The notes: generated by a model not told the origin, from the letters alone. Shown: positions 1 to 7,735, counted from the first letter of the stretch. The stretch: 64,000 bases of DNA from Pseudomonas sp. (GCA_022448005.1 JAKUTK010000011.1:1-64000); one strand, 5' to 3'. Numbers and translations are program-made.

Positions 1-483
1 CTGTGGCCCTTCGCAGAAGCTTTCCTGTTACTGATCGTCCTACCCTTGGTAGCGGCTGTGCTCACCGAATTTGGCGGACGCCGATCTCTGCTGCTTCGCG
101 CATGGAGCGCAGGTTGGGCCTGGCTGCCAGTGCCTGCAATGGCCCTGGTTCTAATCGTGGTGGTGGGTTCGCAGATCGCGGCTGTCGTGTACCAACTCGA
201 CATCCTGGCGCCGTTGCTTCCGGTATACGGAGCGTTTCTACTACTCGCTCCGGCCCTCGGCGTACTCAGCTCCCGGCTATTTGGCTTGGAGGCTTCTGCC
301 GCACGGGCAGTGGCCTTTAGCTCAGGCACTCGCAACTCGCTTGTAGTGCTTCCCCTGGCCCTAGCGCTCCCGGAGTCCATTCGCGCGCTGGCCGCGGCGG
401 CTGTGATTACTCAGACACTCGTAGAACTGATTGGTGAATTGATCTACTTACGGGCGATTCCAGCCATGGTCAGAAACAGTTGA
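1..483 (+). CDS. Arsenite efflux / bile acid:Na+ symporter-type permease, 3' part only
   Basis: The frame is open from base 1 and stops with TGA at 481-483, so only about 160 C-terminal residues are present. They form roughly four hydrophobic segments separated by short polar loops, including a GTRNSLVVLPLAL stretch typical of the last helices of ACR3/ArsB-like arsenical permeases in the bile acid:sodium symporter superfamily. Such proteins export arsenite across the inner membrane. A TTG at 46 could be mistaken for a start, but the reading frame and hydrophobic pattern continue upstream of it. The gene is followed by transposon remains, so it may be transposon cargo. The exact substrate cannot be decided from this fragment. 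Confidence 0.7.
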   Translation: MWPFAEAFLLLIVLPLVAAVLTEFGGRRSLLLRAWSAGWAWLPVPAMALVLIVVVGSQIAAVVYQLDILAPLLPVYGAFLLLAPALGVLSSRLFGLEASAARAVAFSSGTRNSLVVLPLALALPESIRALAAAAVITQTLVELIGELIYLRAIPAMVRNS

Positions 484-508
484 GCCTCGTCGAAATCGGC
501 GAGAGCGC

Positions 509-871
509 TCATGCCTCGTGCTGTGGAGCAAGATTGATCAGCGGCGCAATGATGAGCTGAGCGGAGCGCGCCCAAGAAACCAGTGCCTCAAGATCCATCT
601 GTAGAGATTGGGCTTCTGTCCAGATACAAGCACTCTCGGCAGGCACCGTAAGAGCGATGCCCTCAACTATCGTCAGAGCCATCGCATGCAATCTCAGTAG
701 CTCGTCGCGAATGGAGGTGATTCCACCCAGTTCCACCAAGCAGACGTCCAAGCGATCAACCAGCCGGAGCAGTTGAGAGGTGTCGAAGCTGTCGCGCAGG
801 TTTTCCAACGCCACGGCGTCCACTTCGCCGTACGGTGTAAGGCGGAAGGATGCGGGAGGAATGTTGATCAT
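509..871 (-). CDS. tnpC: TnpC-like post-transcriptional regulator of Tn3-family transposase
   Basis: This 120-aa soluble protein has a central LRDSFDTSQLLRLVDRLD segment that I recognise from TnpC of the Tn4651/Tn4652 branch of Tn3 transposons. In Tn4652, TnpC lowers transposase levels after transcription. Its ATG overlaps the stop codon of the upstream reading frame in a 4-base ATGA, so the two were translationally coupled. That upstream frame looks like a transposase C-terminus. The gene appears intact while the transposase is not, so it is probably a leftover. The name rests on remembered family similarity, not on a search. Confidence 0.6.
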   Translation of the reverse strand: MINIPPASFRLTPYGEVDAVALENLRDSFDTSQLLRLVDRLDVCLVELGGITSIRDELLRLHAMALTIVEGIALTVPAESACIWTEAQSLQMDLEALVSWARSAQLIIAPLINLAPQHEA

Positions 872-1210
872 GGCGTTTTCTCGGTATCTAGCTGGCTAGG
901 TCTGATCACCCGCAGCGAGCCGGCAGCTTGTTGGAACACCGAGTCCTTGATCCAGGGCTCCGGTGGCCGGTTTAGCTTGAGGTTGAATTCGCCGAAGCGC
1001 TTGAGGTTGCTGGTCAGGTAGAGTGGTTGGGCCCCCTTCAGCATACATAGCGGAACTGGTGTAGACGACTAGCCCTGAGCTAGGCCTTGGGCTTTCAAGC
1101 AGCTCCAATGATCGGCACTGAAGTGCTAGGGAGCGGATTACTTCTAAAATTCTGGCTAACACGCTCACACTTAAAAACGCTTCTGGATATGCTGGAAAAA
1201 GGCAAGCCAA
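868..1210 (-). pseudogene. 3' remnant of a Tn3-family transposase gene (tnpA)
   Basis: Upstream of tnpC, one leftward frame reads to a stop at 868-870 and encodes LYLTSNLKRFGEFNLKL followed by NRPPEPW. This resembles the conserved C-terminal end of Tn3-family transposases. About 55 codons upstream, the similarity seems to move to another frame (LVVYTSSAMYAEG), with the switch near a GGGGG run at about 1031-1035. Nothing resembling the catalytic DDE region is present. I therefore read a 5'-truncated, frameshifted transposase. Terminal inverted repeats were not located, and the family assignment is tentative. Confidence 0.45.
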
Positions 1211-1356
1211 GCAGGCGAAAAATTGACACTAACTACTTTCAATACAATGGTTATTTCTTGGGATATAACTCTTCTAAAGATAATGCCGGTAAATACGGAT
1301 TTGAAGAAAGCCCTGCTGAAATCAAGCAAAAAGTGAAAGAGCTTTTACTAATCTAG
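1087..1356 (+). CDS. Unrecognised small ORF, possibly a C-terminal fragment
   Basis: An open frame of up to 89 codons (TTG at 1087; an in-frame ATG at 1189 would give 55 codons) ends in a lysine-rich, charged tail. Its base composition is clearly more AT-rich than the surroundings, as expected for acquired DNA. No good ribosome binding site precedes either start. It begins where the transposase remnant ends, so it may be the truncated end of a gene cut by the transposon. I do not recognise a family. Confidence that it is expressed is low. Confidence 0.25.
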   Translation: MGFQAAPMIGTEVLGSGLLLKFWLTRSHLKTLLDMLEKGKPSRRKIDTNYFQYNGYFLGYNSSKDNAGKYGFEESPAEIKQKVKELLLI

Positions 1357-1649
1357 CTCGGTCGAACAAACTAGGTCTATTGCTCGTTGAGTGATCGTCT
1401 CTGAGCATTTTAACTGCTGCCGTTGCTGGCAGCCATGAGTCAAAAATTGCACTCAACGACAGGCAGCTTTTGGCCGATAGCTGCAGGTACGGGGCATGTG
1501 TTTGCAAGCTAGTGGCAACCTCTGAGGAGATAGCTGGTGGCTGGGGCTCGATTAGAGAAGGTCGCCAGGCGCACAATTACAAGCCCCCCCGTCTGTCAAT
1601 CGCGACGCTGCCGAAGCAGCCAAGCGGACTTAGCACTAGCCATACGGAA

Positions 1650-3368
1650 ATGATGTCAGTGGATAAAACGCTGCTTGAGAAAGTCGAAAGGCTTGTGGAT
1701 GAAAAATACCTTTCACTTGATTTACCACACTTGGACTGGACGCTTGTCGCCTGGTATCTGCTGACAGCGTTCGAGGATCATCAAATCTGGATGTTCCGAA
1801 ATGCTGCCCAAGACGACTCACAGATCCAGAAACTCGAAGGCCTGGTCGACCGGCTCAAATACTCCCTCAAACACGCACTTCTGCGGGCAAAAGCCGAGAT
1901 CAAGACGGATTCAAATCATGAAGTCCCTCGAAAAACATCTGACATTTTGTGCAGCCGAGCGATTGCCATCATTCAGGAGGGTGTGAAGTACAGCGCGGCT
2001 ATGCAGATCATCTCTTCGGTTTATGGTGGGAAGGTGGTCTTAAAACAAGTAAATAATGCCATCCAGCTAGAAGTGACTGATGACGTCTACCACGATTCCT
2101 CCTATTCCGTGCTAGAAGGGATAGGTCATATCGAGCCAGGAGTCATTACATACTCCGTGATCTTGCACGCTTGGATGAAGGCAACCGGTGATCTGCCGTT
2201 CGTTGTCAGGCAAATTACGGAGACGGTGACGTTAAAAAATCGAGTTCTGCGCTATGACTACCTACCACACCTCGCCCATCAGCTTGCGCTAGATCTCTGT
2301 CAGCAACCTTTTCTCATTCCTGATGGTTGGGTATTCGAGTGGGGAGGTCGTGAGGAAACTACTCTTCTGCTGAACGCCTTAGCGATAAGGTGCATGTACC
2401 ACCTTACCGCCGTGGAATTTGGTGCCAGGAGATATAAATTGAGGGGCGGCGGTGACGAATCGCTGGTATTGGTTCTGAGCCGAGAGCAACTGATAAGTGA
2501 TCTGATCGAAATGTCTTCCATCGACGAATACGCTGTAGCCTCATTCGTTGACCGTCTCACATTTGGAAATCAAGTAGTCGTCCCCGATCCTGCGCTCCAA
2601 CCCTTCATAAAGCTAGCAGGCGGCAAGTTCGCGCTGCCCTGCATTCACATCATCACCTCCCATCTAGAGCGCAATCTGCTCACTCTGCAGGCCCGTCAGG
2701 AGCCGACACAGTTTGATGCTCAAAGCGGGCTGTTTGAAGAAAAAATGGTTCAGGATCTTCTGGCAAAGATCAATACCAAGTGGCCTTTGTATAGAGCCAA
2801 CTTCCACGTAGCGTTGGGCGGGGTGACCGAAGAATTGGATCTGGTTCTCGTGGATCCGCAGAGCAAAACGCTATTCATTGGTGAACTCAGGTGGATGCTT
2901 CCGCCGGGAGATCCCCGAGAGGTGGCCAACAGAAAGAAGGTCTGCGGTGAAAAGGTTGTGCAGTTGCGAAGAAAGTACAACGCCGTCAAAAAAAATCGGA
3001 CCGACCTGCTGCAAAACGTGTTTGCCATTCAGTCAGATGACTCTTGGGAAGTCTGTGGTGCGGTAATCATCGAGGGCTTTGCCGGGGCGAGAAGCGCCGA
3101 CGATGGTATTCCGGTATTGGTCAAGTACATCGCCGAGGTCGGACTGGAAGGCTCAGACAGCCTTCGTCAGTTCGCTGCGTGGAGTAAATCGTTGGAATGG
3201 CTGCCCCAAGAGGACGTACATTTCGACAGAGGCCATGGCCAAATTCAGACCAGTGCGGAAACAATTGAATATTCAACGATGGGGATCATCGCTACACCCG
3301 ATGAGTACCGTCAGTTCTTGGCTGGCACGTTGAAGGGGTTTGCGGCACAACTTGAGCCGCCGGAATGA
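1650..3368 (+). CDS. Hypothetical 572-aa protein with a nuclease-like C-terminal region
   Basis: The frame is open from 1470, but the first 60 codons have no coding character, and the ATG pair at 1650/1653 (MMSVDKTLL) is the better start. The first ~350 residues are mixed helical/strand without a motif I know. Around residues 420-480 there is a pattern like a PD-(D/E)xK nuclease: a helix with FEEKMVQDLL, then EELDLVLVD, then a hydrophobic strand ending in GELRW. The usual catalytic lysine position is occupied by arginine, so activity is uncertain. The gene stands alone between transposon debris and the XRE/helicase cassette. A defence role is an inference from island context only. Confidence 0.6.
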   Translation: MMSVDKTLLEKVERLVDEKYLSLDLPHLDWTLVAWYLLTAFEDHQIWMFRNAAQDDSQIQKLEGLVDRLKYSLKHALLRAKAEIKTDSNHEVPRKTSDILCSRAIAIIQEGVKYSAAMQIISSVYGGKVVLKQVNNAIQLEVTDDVYHDSSYSVLEGIGHIEPGVITYSVILHAWMKATGDLPFVVRQITETVTLKNRVLRYDYLPHLAHQLALDLCQQPFLIPDGWVFEWGGREETTLLLNALAIRCMYHLTAVEFGARRYKLRGGGDESLVLVLSREQLISDLIEMSSIDEYAVASFVDRLTFGNQVVVPDPALQPFIKLAGGKFALPCIHIITSHLERNLLTLQARQEPTQFDAQSGLFEEKMVQDLLAKINTKWPLYRANFHVALGGVTEELDLVLVDPQSKTLFIGELRWMLPPGDPREVANRKKVCGEKVVQLRRKYNAVKKNRTDLLQNVFAIQSDDSWEVCGAVIIEGFAGARSADDGIPVLVKYIAEVGLEGSDSLRQFAAWSKSLEWLPQEDVHFDRGHGQIQTSAETIEYSTMGIIATPDEYRQFLAGTLKGFAAQLEPPE

Positions 3369-3741
3369 TCAACACCAGCCTGATGGATAAGGTGTGGACT
3401 ACCTCCGCTCCGCTAGACATCCCCGGCCTATGCTTACCTGCGAGGGCTCAGGGCTTTACCTTGGAGAACTCATTGATTGCCTCTCGGCTGCAGAAGCTGC
3501 AGTAACGTGGTGATTGCTGCAGTCGGCGGAGCTTGGCCATGGCTGCTTCGCGGGGTTGGGCAGGCTCATTCTTAGCGTCAGTTGTCATGCCTGATTCTCA
3601 TCGCTATCCCCATAGTCGTGGAAAGCCTGATCGTCAGCAGGCAAGGCCGCCCTCGTCCGCCGATGAGATGCTGCTGGCCGGCAAGGTAGAGGAACAGTGC
3701 GAAGATGGCCTGCCGTGGGTTTTCCTGAGCTCTAGGATCGA
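3369..3741. other. Intergenic region between convergent genes, with one short ORF
   Basis: About 370 bases separate the 572-aa gene from the XRE gene, which converge. Apart from the leftward 46-codon frame at 3448-3588, I see no long coding frame and no convincing hairpin with a T run. Confidence 0.5.
3448..3588 (-). CDS. Possible 46-aa CxxC microprotein
   Basis: A leftward ATG frame of 46 codons encodes a lysine/arginine-rich peptide with YCSFCSRE near its C-terminus, recalling the first half of a ClpX-type zinc finger. Only one CxxC pair is present, so alone it would need a partner or dimer to bind zinc. It lies 153 bases downstream of the XRE regulator on the same strand and could be co-transcribed. 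The ribosome binding site is weak (GATGAGA about 8 bases upstream). It may be a fragment of a larger lost gene. Confidence 0.3.
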   Translation of the reverse strand: MTTDAKNEPAQPREAAMAKLRRLQQSPRYCSFCSREAINEFSKVKP

Positions 3742-3969
3742 CTAACCCTGTAACTCCGTCACTGGAGGCAGTAAAGACGCTGGATCGCAGCTCAGCTGGC
3801 TGGCGATGCGGTACAGCTTCTCGACCGTGATGTTGACCTCGCCTCGCTCGATCCGGCCTACATAGCTGCGGTCGAGACTGCACGCCAGCGCCAGTGCATC
3901 CTGGGAAATCCGGCAGGCCTTCCTCTGCATTCGGATGCGTTCCCCTAACGCCTTCGCCAACTTATCCAT
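3742..3969 (-). CDS. XRE/Cro-CI family regulator (C-protein size)
   Basis: This 75-aa protein is almost entirely one helix-turn-helix of the Cro/CI type: LGERIRMQRKACRISQDALA, then SLDRSYVGRIERGEVNIT as recognition helix region. The size and the RSYVGRIERG motif are those of controller (C) proteins of restriction-modification systems and of small regulators of defence cassettes. It is divergent from the winged-helix/helicase pair. A 9+6+9 perfect palindrome lies 3-26 bases upstream of its ATG, which predicts autoregulation together with control of the divergent operon. I see no methyltransferase nearby, so a classical R-M role is not supported. Confidence 0.85.
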   Translation of the reverse strand: MDKLAKALGERIRMQRKACRISQDALALACSLDRSYVGRIERGEVNITVEKLYRIASQLSCDPASLLPPVTELQG

Positions 3970-3971
3970 GA

Positions 3972-3995
3972 CCGTCTCAATTCAACTTGAGACGG
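3972..3995. promoter_or_regulatory. Palindromic operator of the XRE regulator
   Basis: CCGTCTCAA, then six bases, then TTGAGACGG is a perfect 9-bp inverted repeat directly upstream of the XRE start codon. It overlaps that gene's ribosome binding region and ends 13 bases before the rightward -35 box. This placement would allow autorepression and activation or repression of the divergent operon. Confidence 0.7.
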
Positions 3996-4008
3996 CAATA
4001 TCGTGCGT

Positions 4009-4037
4009 TTGCGGACGTACAGGCCACGGATTATAAT
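4009..4037 (+). promoter_or_regulatory. Sigma70 promoter of the helicase cassette
   Basis: TTGCGG at 4009-4014 and a consensus TATAAT at 4032-4037 are separated by exactly 17 bases. The -10 lies inside a 14-bp perfect palindrome, CGGATTATAATCCG (4027-4040), so TATAAT is also present on the other strand. The start codon served is at 4072, leaving a leader of about 28 bases. Confidence 0.65.
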
Positions 4038-4071
4038 CCGCATTTTCGCGCTATTTCTTCTGGTGCCCTCA

Positions 4072-4662
4072 ATGAAATCGGCCTCGTTTATCTTTGACAG
4101 GCGTCTGTATGAGCTGCTTCAGGAGCCAGGGCGCACATCGTTTACGACCCGCGAACTGCGCGATGCCTATGCGGCTAGCTTGAGTGGCACACAATTCCGT
4201 ATCGCCGATGTGCGCCGCTATGTGTATGAGCAGATTCGCCGATTAGTGCGCGCGGGCTGGGTTTCACCGGACGAGGACCGCCGTGTTCGAGGGCAGGTTT
4301 ATCACCTGCAGCCGATTCCAACACATCTGCAACTCGAACTGATCGACAACGGTTTTGAGAACAACCTGATGGATGCCAGAGTGCCCGAGCCAGGCACAAC
4401 GGTACGCGATGTGGAAGCTTTGCCGCTTAAGTCGTCAGCCAATACGGATCTGCAGTTGGAAGCGCTCCACAAGGAAATCCGCTTGGACTTTCTCACTTCA
4501 ATGGGCGAGGCAGAGCGATTCAAACTGCTTCTGGACGAAATGCCGCATTTACGGGACAAGCTTGAAGGCGATTACCTGGAAGCCAGGGATCGCAGTTCTC
4601 GCCTCTTGGGGCATCTGCGCGCCATCGAAAAGACCCTCAAAACGCTCGCTGCACCACGATGA
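4072..4662 (+). CDS. Hypothetical winged-helix / coiled-coil protein coupled to a helicase
   Basis: The frame is open from a GTG at 4003, but that start would lie within the promoter. ATG at 4072 (MKSASFIF) is downstream of the TATAAT box and gives 196 aa. Residues 1-90 look like a winged helix: TSFTTRELRDAY, then VRRYVYEQIRRLVRAGWV, then a basic RRVRGQVYHL wing. Residues ~125-196 are strongly helical and charged, predicted coiled coil. Its stop overlaps the helicase ATG (ATGA), so the two products are probably made in fixed ratio and may form a complex. The protein may guide the helicase to DNA. No named family is recognised. Confidence 0.7.
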   Translation: MKSASFIFDRRLYELLQEPGRTSFTTRELRDAYAASLSGTQFRIADVRRYVYEQIRRLVRAGWVSPDEDRRVRGQVYHLQPIPTHLQLELIDNGFENNLMDARVPEPGTTVRDVEALPLKSSANTDLQLEALHKEIRLDFLTSMGEAERFKLLLDEMPHLRDKLEGDYLEARDRSSRLLGHLRAIEKTLKTLAAPR

Positions 4663-6059
4663 GCAGCTCGCTACGGAGCTGGCAGATCAGCTGCATTACT
4701 CGGGCGTTGGAGCACTTTACCGTCACGCCGCACTTCTTCTGCCAGGCAACGCCGGGAGCCGGAAAGACGCGCATGGCCGCAGAACTGGCCAGCCGGATGC
4801 TTGAGCAGGAAAGAATCGATTTGGTGCTGTGCTTTGCGCCGTCCTGCCAGGTCGTGGAGGGTTTTCGTTCGACCTTTGCGGCTGTGCTAGGCAGGCGTCT
4901 CGACGGCCAGATAGGTGCCGTGGGCGCGGCTTATACCTATCAGTCCATGGAATACCGTGATGAGGGATTCTGGCAGCTTCTCGATGACTACCGGGTGTTC
5001 GTGGTCTTCGATGAGATCCACCATTGCGCCGGCCACGATCCGCTGCTCAGCAATGCCTGGGGACAGCAGATACTGCATCGGATTCAGGATCGGGCTGCCT
5101 TCACGTTGGCCCTGTCTGGCACGCCCTGGCGTTCGGACGACAAGGCCATCGCATTGGCTCGCTACTCTTCGCCCGACGGGTATTTGATCTGTGATTACCG
5201 TTATGGCTTGAAAGATGCCATCGCCGACAACGTGTGCCGATCACCTCGCATTGTGTTGCTCGATAATCAGGAGGTGAAACTTACGGAAGAGCTTGGCGCG
5301 GATAGCTCCGTGAAGTTGTTTCCCAGCATCGCCAAGCTTCTAGGGGAGTCACCTGTTACCTATGAGGAAATTTTGCGTCATGACGAGGTGATCAATCCAA
5401 TCCTCGATCTTGGCTGCAGCAAGCTGAACGAGCTACGCCAGATCAAACCTGATGCCGCTGGTTTGGTGGTGGCCACAGACATCGAACACGCCCTGCAAGT
5501 TGCACTCGCACTGGAAGCCATGGGTGAGGAGTGCCGCATCGTGACCAACAAAAACCCGGATGCGCAGCAGGTGATCAATGCATTCCGGAGCAGCGCCTGC
5601 CGCTGGATTGTGGCCGTCGGAATGATCAGCGAAGGCACCGACATTCCCCGCCTGCAAGTGTGCTGCTATCTCAGCCGTATCCGCACCGAACTGCATTACC
5701 GGCAAGTGCTGGGGCGAGTGCTGCGGCGCACAGGTGAGTCCGACGACCAGGCATGGCTATTCATGTTGGCGGAACCGACGCTTCAGGGCTTTGCGGAGCG
5801 AATTTCAGATGACTTGCCTGATGACCTGGCAGTTTTGAGCGATGTGCAGATGCCTGGTTTTAATCCAGGCTTCAGGTCTGAGCCGATGGGTGCTTTGGGT
5901 CATGTCGAAGGCTTCGACGGTGCGGGGGTAGGTGGTGCAGAACCGGGTATTGGATCGCAGCCTACGAACATCATCTCGCTGGGTAGCATTGCAATTGAGC
6001 CCGCTTACCAGGTCAGCTTTTCCCAGCATTATCGGCAGCAGTTACTGGCTTGTTTTTGA
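4659..6059 (+). CDS. DEAD/DEAH-type superfamily 2 helicase
   Basis: This 466-aa protein has ordered SF2 motifs: LRSWQ near residue 5, Walker A TPGAGKT at 31-37, DEIHH (motif II) at 118-122, SGTPWR (motif III) at 153-158, and QVLGRVLRR (motif VI) around residue 350. The region between resembles the helicase part of type III restriction Res subunits, but no nuclease domain follows. The last ~80 residues are low-complexity, glycine-rich and acidic. It is coupled by ATGA overlap to the winged-helix protein and lies behind a C-protein-like regulator. That arrangement is common in defence cassettes, but I could not match it to a named system. Confidence 0.85.
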   Translation: MSSSLRSWQISCITRALEHFTVTPHFFCQATPGAGKTRMAAELASRMLEQERIDLVLCFAPSCQVVEGFRSTFAAVLGRRLDGQIGAVGAAYTYQSMEYRDEGFWQLLDDYRVFVVFDEIHHCAGHDPLLSNAWGQQILHRIQDRAAFTLALSGTPWRSDDKAIALARYSSPDGYLICDYRYGLKDAIADNVCRSPRIVLLDNQEVKLTEELGADSSVKLFPSIAKLLGESPVTYEEILRHDEVINPILDLGCSKLNELRQIKPDAAGLVVATDIEHALQVALALEAMGEECRIVTNKNPDAQQVINAFRSSACRWIVAVGMISEGTDIPRLQVCCYLSRIRTELHYRQVLGRVLRRTGESDDQAWLFMLAEPTLQGFAERISDDLPDDLAVLSDVQMPGFNPGFRSEPMGALGHVEGFDGAGVGGAEPGIGSQPTNIISLGSIAIEPAYQVSFSQHYRQQLLACF

Positions 6060-6149
6060 TGCTCAGCCAGTCGAGGCTGATCCAATGATGTTGGTGTTCA
6101 TGAATCCATAACCGGCCGGCGTCGTGTGGAACGTAATTGTGAGGTGTGC

Positions 6150-6452
6150 ATGGAAATTAAGTCGCAGGCATTGGTCGATGTCGTTGAGGATGTGATCTGC
6201 GACGTGTGCCGCTCTGGCACGCGTATTCCCGACTATGGTCCCCAATACGGCAAGCTTGAAGCCCAATGGGGATATGGCTCCCAGCATGATGGGGAGCACT
6301 ACCGGGTGCATCTCTGTGAGCCCTGCTTTTTCGGGGTGCTGAGTGGGTTGCGTCGGGAGCGCATGGTCAATGGTATGTTCGATGATGATCAGCCATTTGC
6401 TTCCGGAGATTTTGGTCTGGCCAGCAAAGACAACTATTGGGGAAAGAACTGA
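6150..6452 (+). CDS. Small cysteine-rich hypothetical protein (zinc-ribbon-like)
   Basis: The frame begins at GTG 6126, but ATG 6150 is preceded by GAGGTG five bases upstream and gives 100 aa. Two cysteine pairs, CDVC near residue 17 and CEPC near residue 60, suggest a split zinc ribbon. The middle is rich in glycine, tyrosine and histidine. It follows the helicase by 90 bases on the same strand and may share its transcript. I do not recognise a characterised family, and the function is unknown. Confidence 0.6.
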   Translation: MEIKSQALVDVVEDVICDVCRSGTRIPDYGPQYGKLEAQWGYGSQHDGEHYRVHLCEPCFFGVLSGLRRERMVNGMFDDDQPFASGDFGLASKDNYWGKN

Positions 6453-6556
6453 TTGTAGGGTTGAAAATCCATAAGCCGCACCACTTCGAATCGCGGACAA
6501 ATTAGGGTAAGCGCGCGACTTGCCCGTTCTGGTCTCGTAGATTGGAATAACTGAAT

Positions 6557-6564
6557 AAGGAGGT
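6557..6564 (+). promoter_or_regulatory. Strong Shine-Dalgarno deciding a TTG start
   Basis: AAGGAGGT is a full anti-16S match seven bases before TTG at 6572. No ATG lies in a comparable position, so the downstream 87-aa gene very probably starts with TTG. Confidence 0.75.
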
Positions 6565-6571
6565 AGCCGCT

Positions 6572-6835
6572 TTGACCCTTCCGCATGAAAGAACCCGGAG
6601 TGTCATCAAGACCGAAGCTTTTCTCCGCGACCTCGCTCGCAACACCGAGCTACCTGATGACATTCGCAGCTATGCGAAAAGCCTGCTCAGACACTACCCG
6701 TCCGCCGATCAAGTTTTCTCGCTGGGGCGCCTCGAAGAGTGCCTGGTAAACGACGCTCAGGATGATGAATATCGGCGAAGGATGATTGCGTTCCATCAGC
6801 CGTTTTTCAGTTCGTCGTTAGACTTCACGCTATGA
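6572..6835 (+). CDS. BPSL0761-family protein
   Basis: This 87-aa protein begins MTLPHERTRSVIKTEAFLRDL and contains a conserved-looking LLRHYPSADQVF segment, which I recognise as the BPSL0761 family of small uncharacterised proteins common on integrated islands. It has no signal peptide or membrane segment. It starts at TTG 6572 behind an ideal Shine-Dalgarno. It lies between the cysteine-rich protein and the metallophosphoesterase, all on the same strand. No biochemical role is known to me. Confidence 0.7.
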   Translation: MTLPHERTRSVIKTEAFLRDLARNTELPDDIRSYAKSLLRHYPSADQVFSLGRLEECLVNDAQDDEYRRRMIAFHQPFFSSSLDFTL

Positions 6836-6922
6836 GCGTAAACGCCACGTCGCTCAGTACTGATCGAGCCCACAAGCCGTATCAGCAGGCTCAACCGCTA
6901 CCATAGGCAATAGGAGCACCCG

Positions 6923-7660
6923 ATGCGGATACACCCGCTCTCTGACCTCCACAATGAATTCGCGCCCTTTGCGCCTAAAGTGAGCGACGCCGATGTGGTC
7001 ATCCTGGCTGGCGACATCGACCTCGGTACCAAGGGTATCGAGTGGGCTCGGCAAGAATTCGACTGCCAAGTGCTGTACGTGCCGGGCAACCATGAGTACT
7101 ACCGTGGCCATCTCAGCAAGACACTTCAGGCGATGCGAGATGCTGGAGACGAGCGCATTCATATCCTAGATCGGGATGAAGTAAAGATCAGCGGGGTGCG
7201 CTTTGTTGGAGCGACTATGTGGACTGATTTCGCCGCCACCGGGAATTCACGCCTAGCTGCTTTGAGTGCGCAGCAGGAGCTGAGCGATTTTCGCAAGATT
7301 CGCACGGAAAATTACCGCCGCATCAGGCCGGCTGACCTGATTGAACAGGCGAAGAAGACTCATGATTGGCTTAGAGGAAAGCTCTCTGAGCCTCTCAACG
7401 GCCCAACTGTAGTAATCACGCACCACGCCCCGACACTGCGTTCGCTGGAGGAAAACCCTCATGCAGGCACCATCCTGGACGCGGCGTTCGCGAACGATTG
7501 GGAGCATCTGATAGGGGGCGATCGAGTGGCACTTTGGATCCACGGTCATACGCACACCTCGGTCGACTTTGAGCTGAATGGGACGCGGATCATTTCAAAT
7601 CAGCGAGGCTATCCGCTGGAGGAGTCGGGCTTCCAACCGTTCTTGATCATTGACCTCTAA
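6923..7660 (+). CDS. Calcineurin-like metallophosphoesterase
   Basis: This 245-aa protein carries the complete metallophosphoesterase signature in order: SDLH near residue 7, GD at 30-31, GNHEYY near 54-59, ITHHAP near 164, and GHTHTS near 209. These residues build the dinuclear metal site, so a phosphatase or nuclease/phosphodiesterase activity on nucleotides or nucleic acid is likely. The substrate cannot be read from the sequence. AGGAG six bases before the ATG supports the start. It is the last cargo gene before the recombinase module, which converges on it. This subfamily is often carried by islands and phages. Confidence 0.85.
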   Translation: MRIHPLSDLHNEFAPFAPKVSDADVVILAGDIDLGTKGIEWARQEFDCQVLYVPGNHEYYRGHLSKTLQAMRDAGDERIHILDRDEVKISGVRFVGATMWTDFAATGNSRLAALSAQQELSDFRKIRTENYRRIRPADLIEQAKKTHDWLRGKLSEPLNGPTVVITHHAPTLRSLEENPHAGTILDAAFANDWEHLIGGDRVALWIHGHTHTSVDFELNGTRIISNQRGYPLEESGFQPFLIIDL

Positions 7661-7735
7661 AACCAGTCCCGAGTGCTCAGATTTCAGGGCTAGCTGCCAT
7701 GAGTCTTTTCCAGGTATAAGTTTATGAATACCGGA

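Noticed and set aside
1470-1649. Sixty-codon N-terminal extension of the 572-aa hypothetical protein
   Set aside because: No ribosome site, atypical composition, and a better ATG pair at 1650/1653.
4027-4040. Leftward promoter for the XRE gene using the reverse-strand TATAAT
   Set aside because: The -10 is perfect, but nothing like a -35 lies 17 bases upstream on that strand, so it is not listed as a promoter.
3742-6059. Assignment of the cassette to a named defence system (restriction-modification, Hachiman and similar)
   Set aside because: No methyltransferase, no recognisable HamA-like partner, and the helicase is shorter than those systems usually have.
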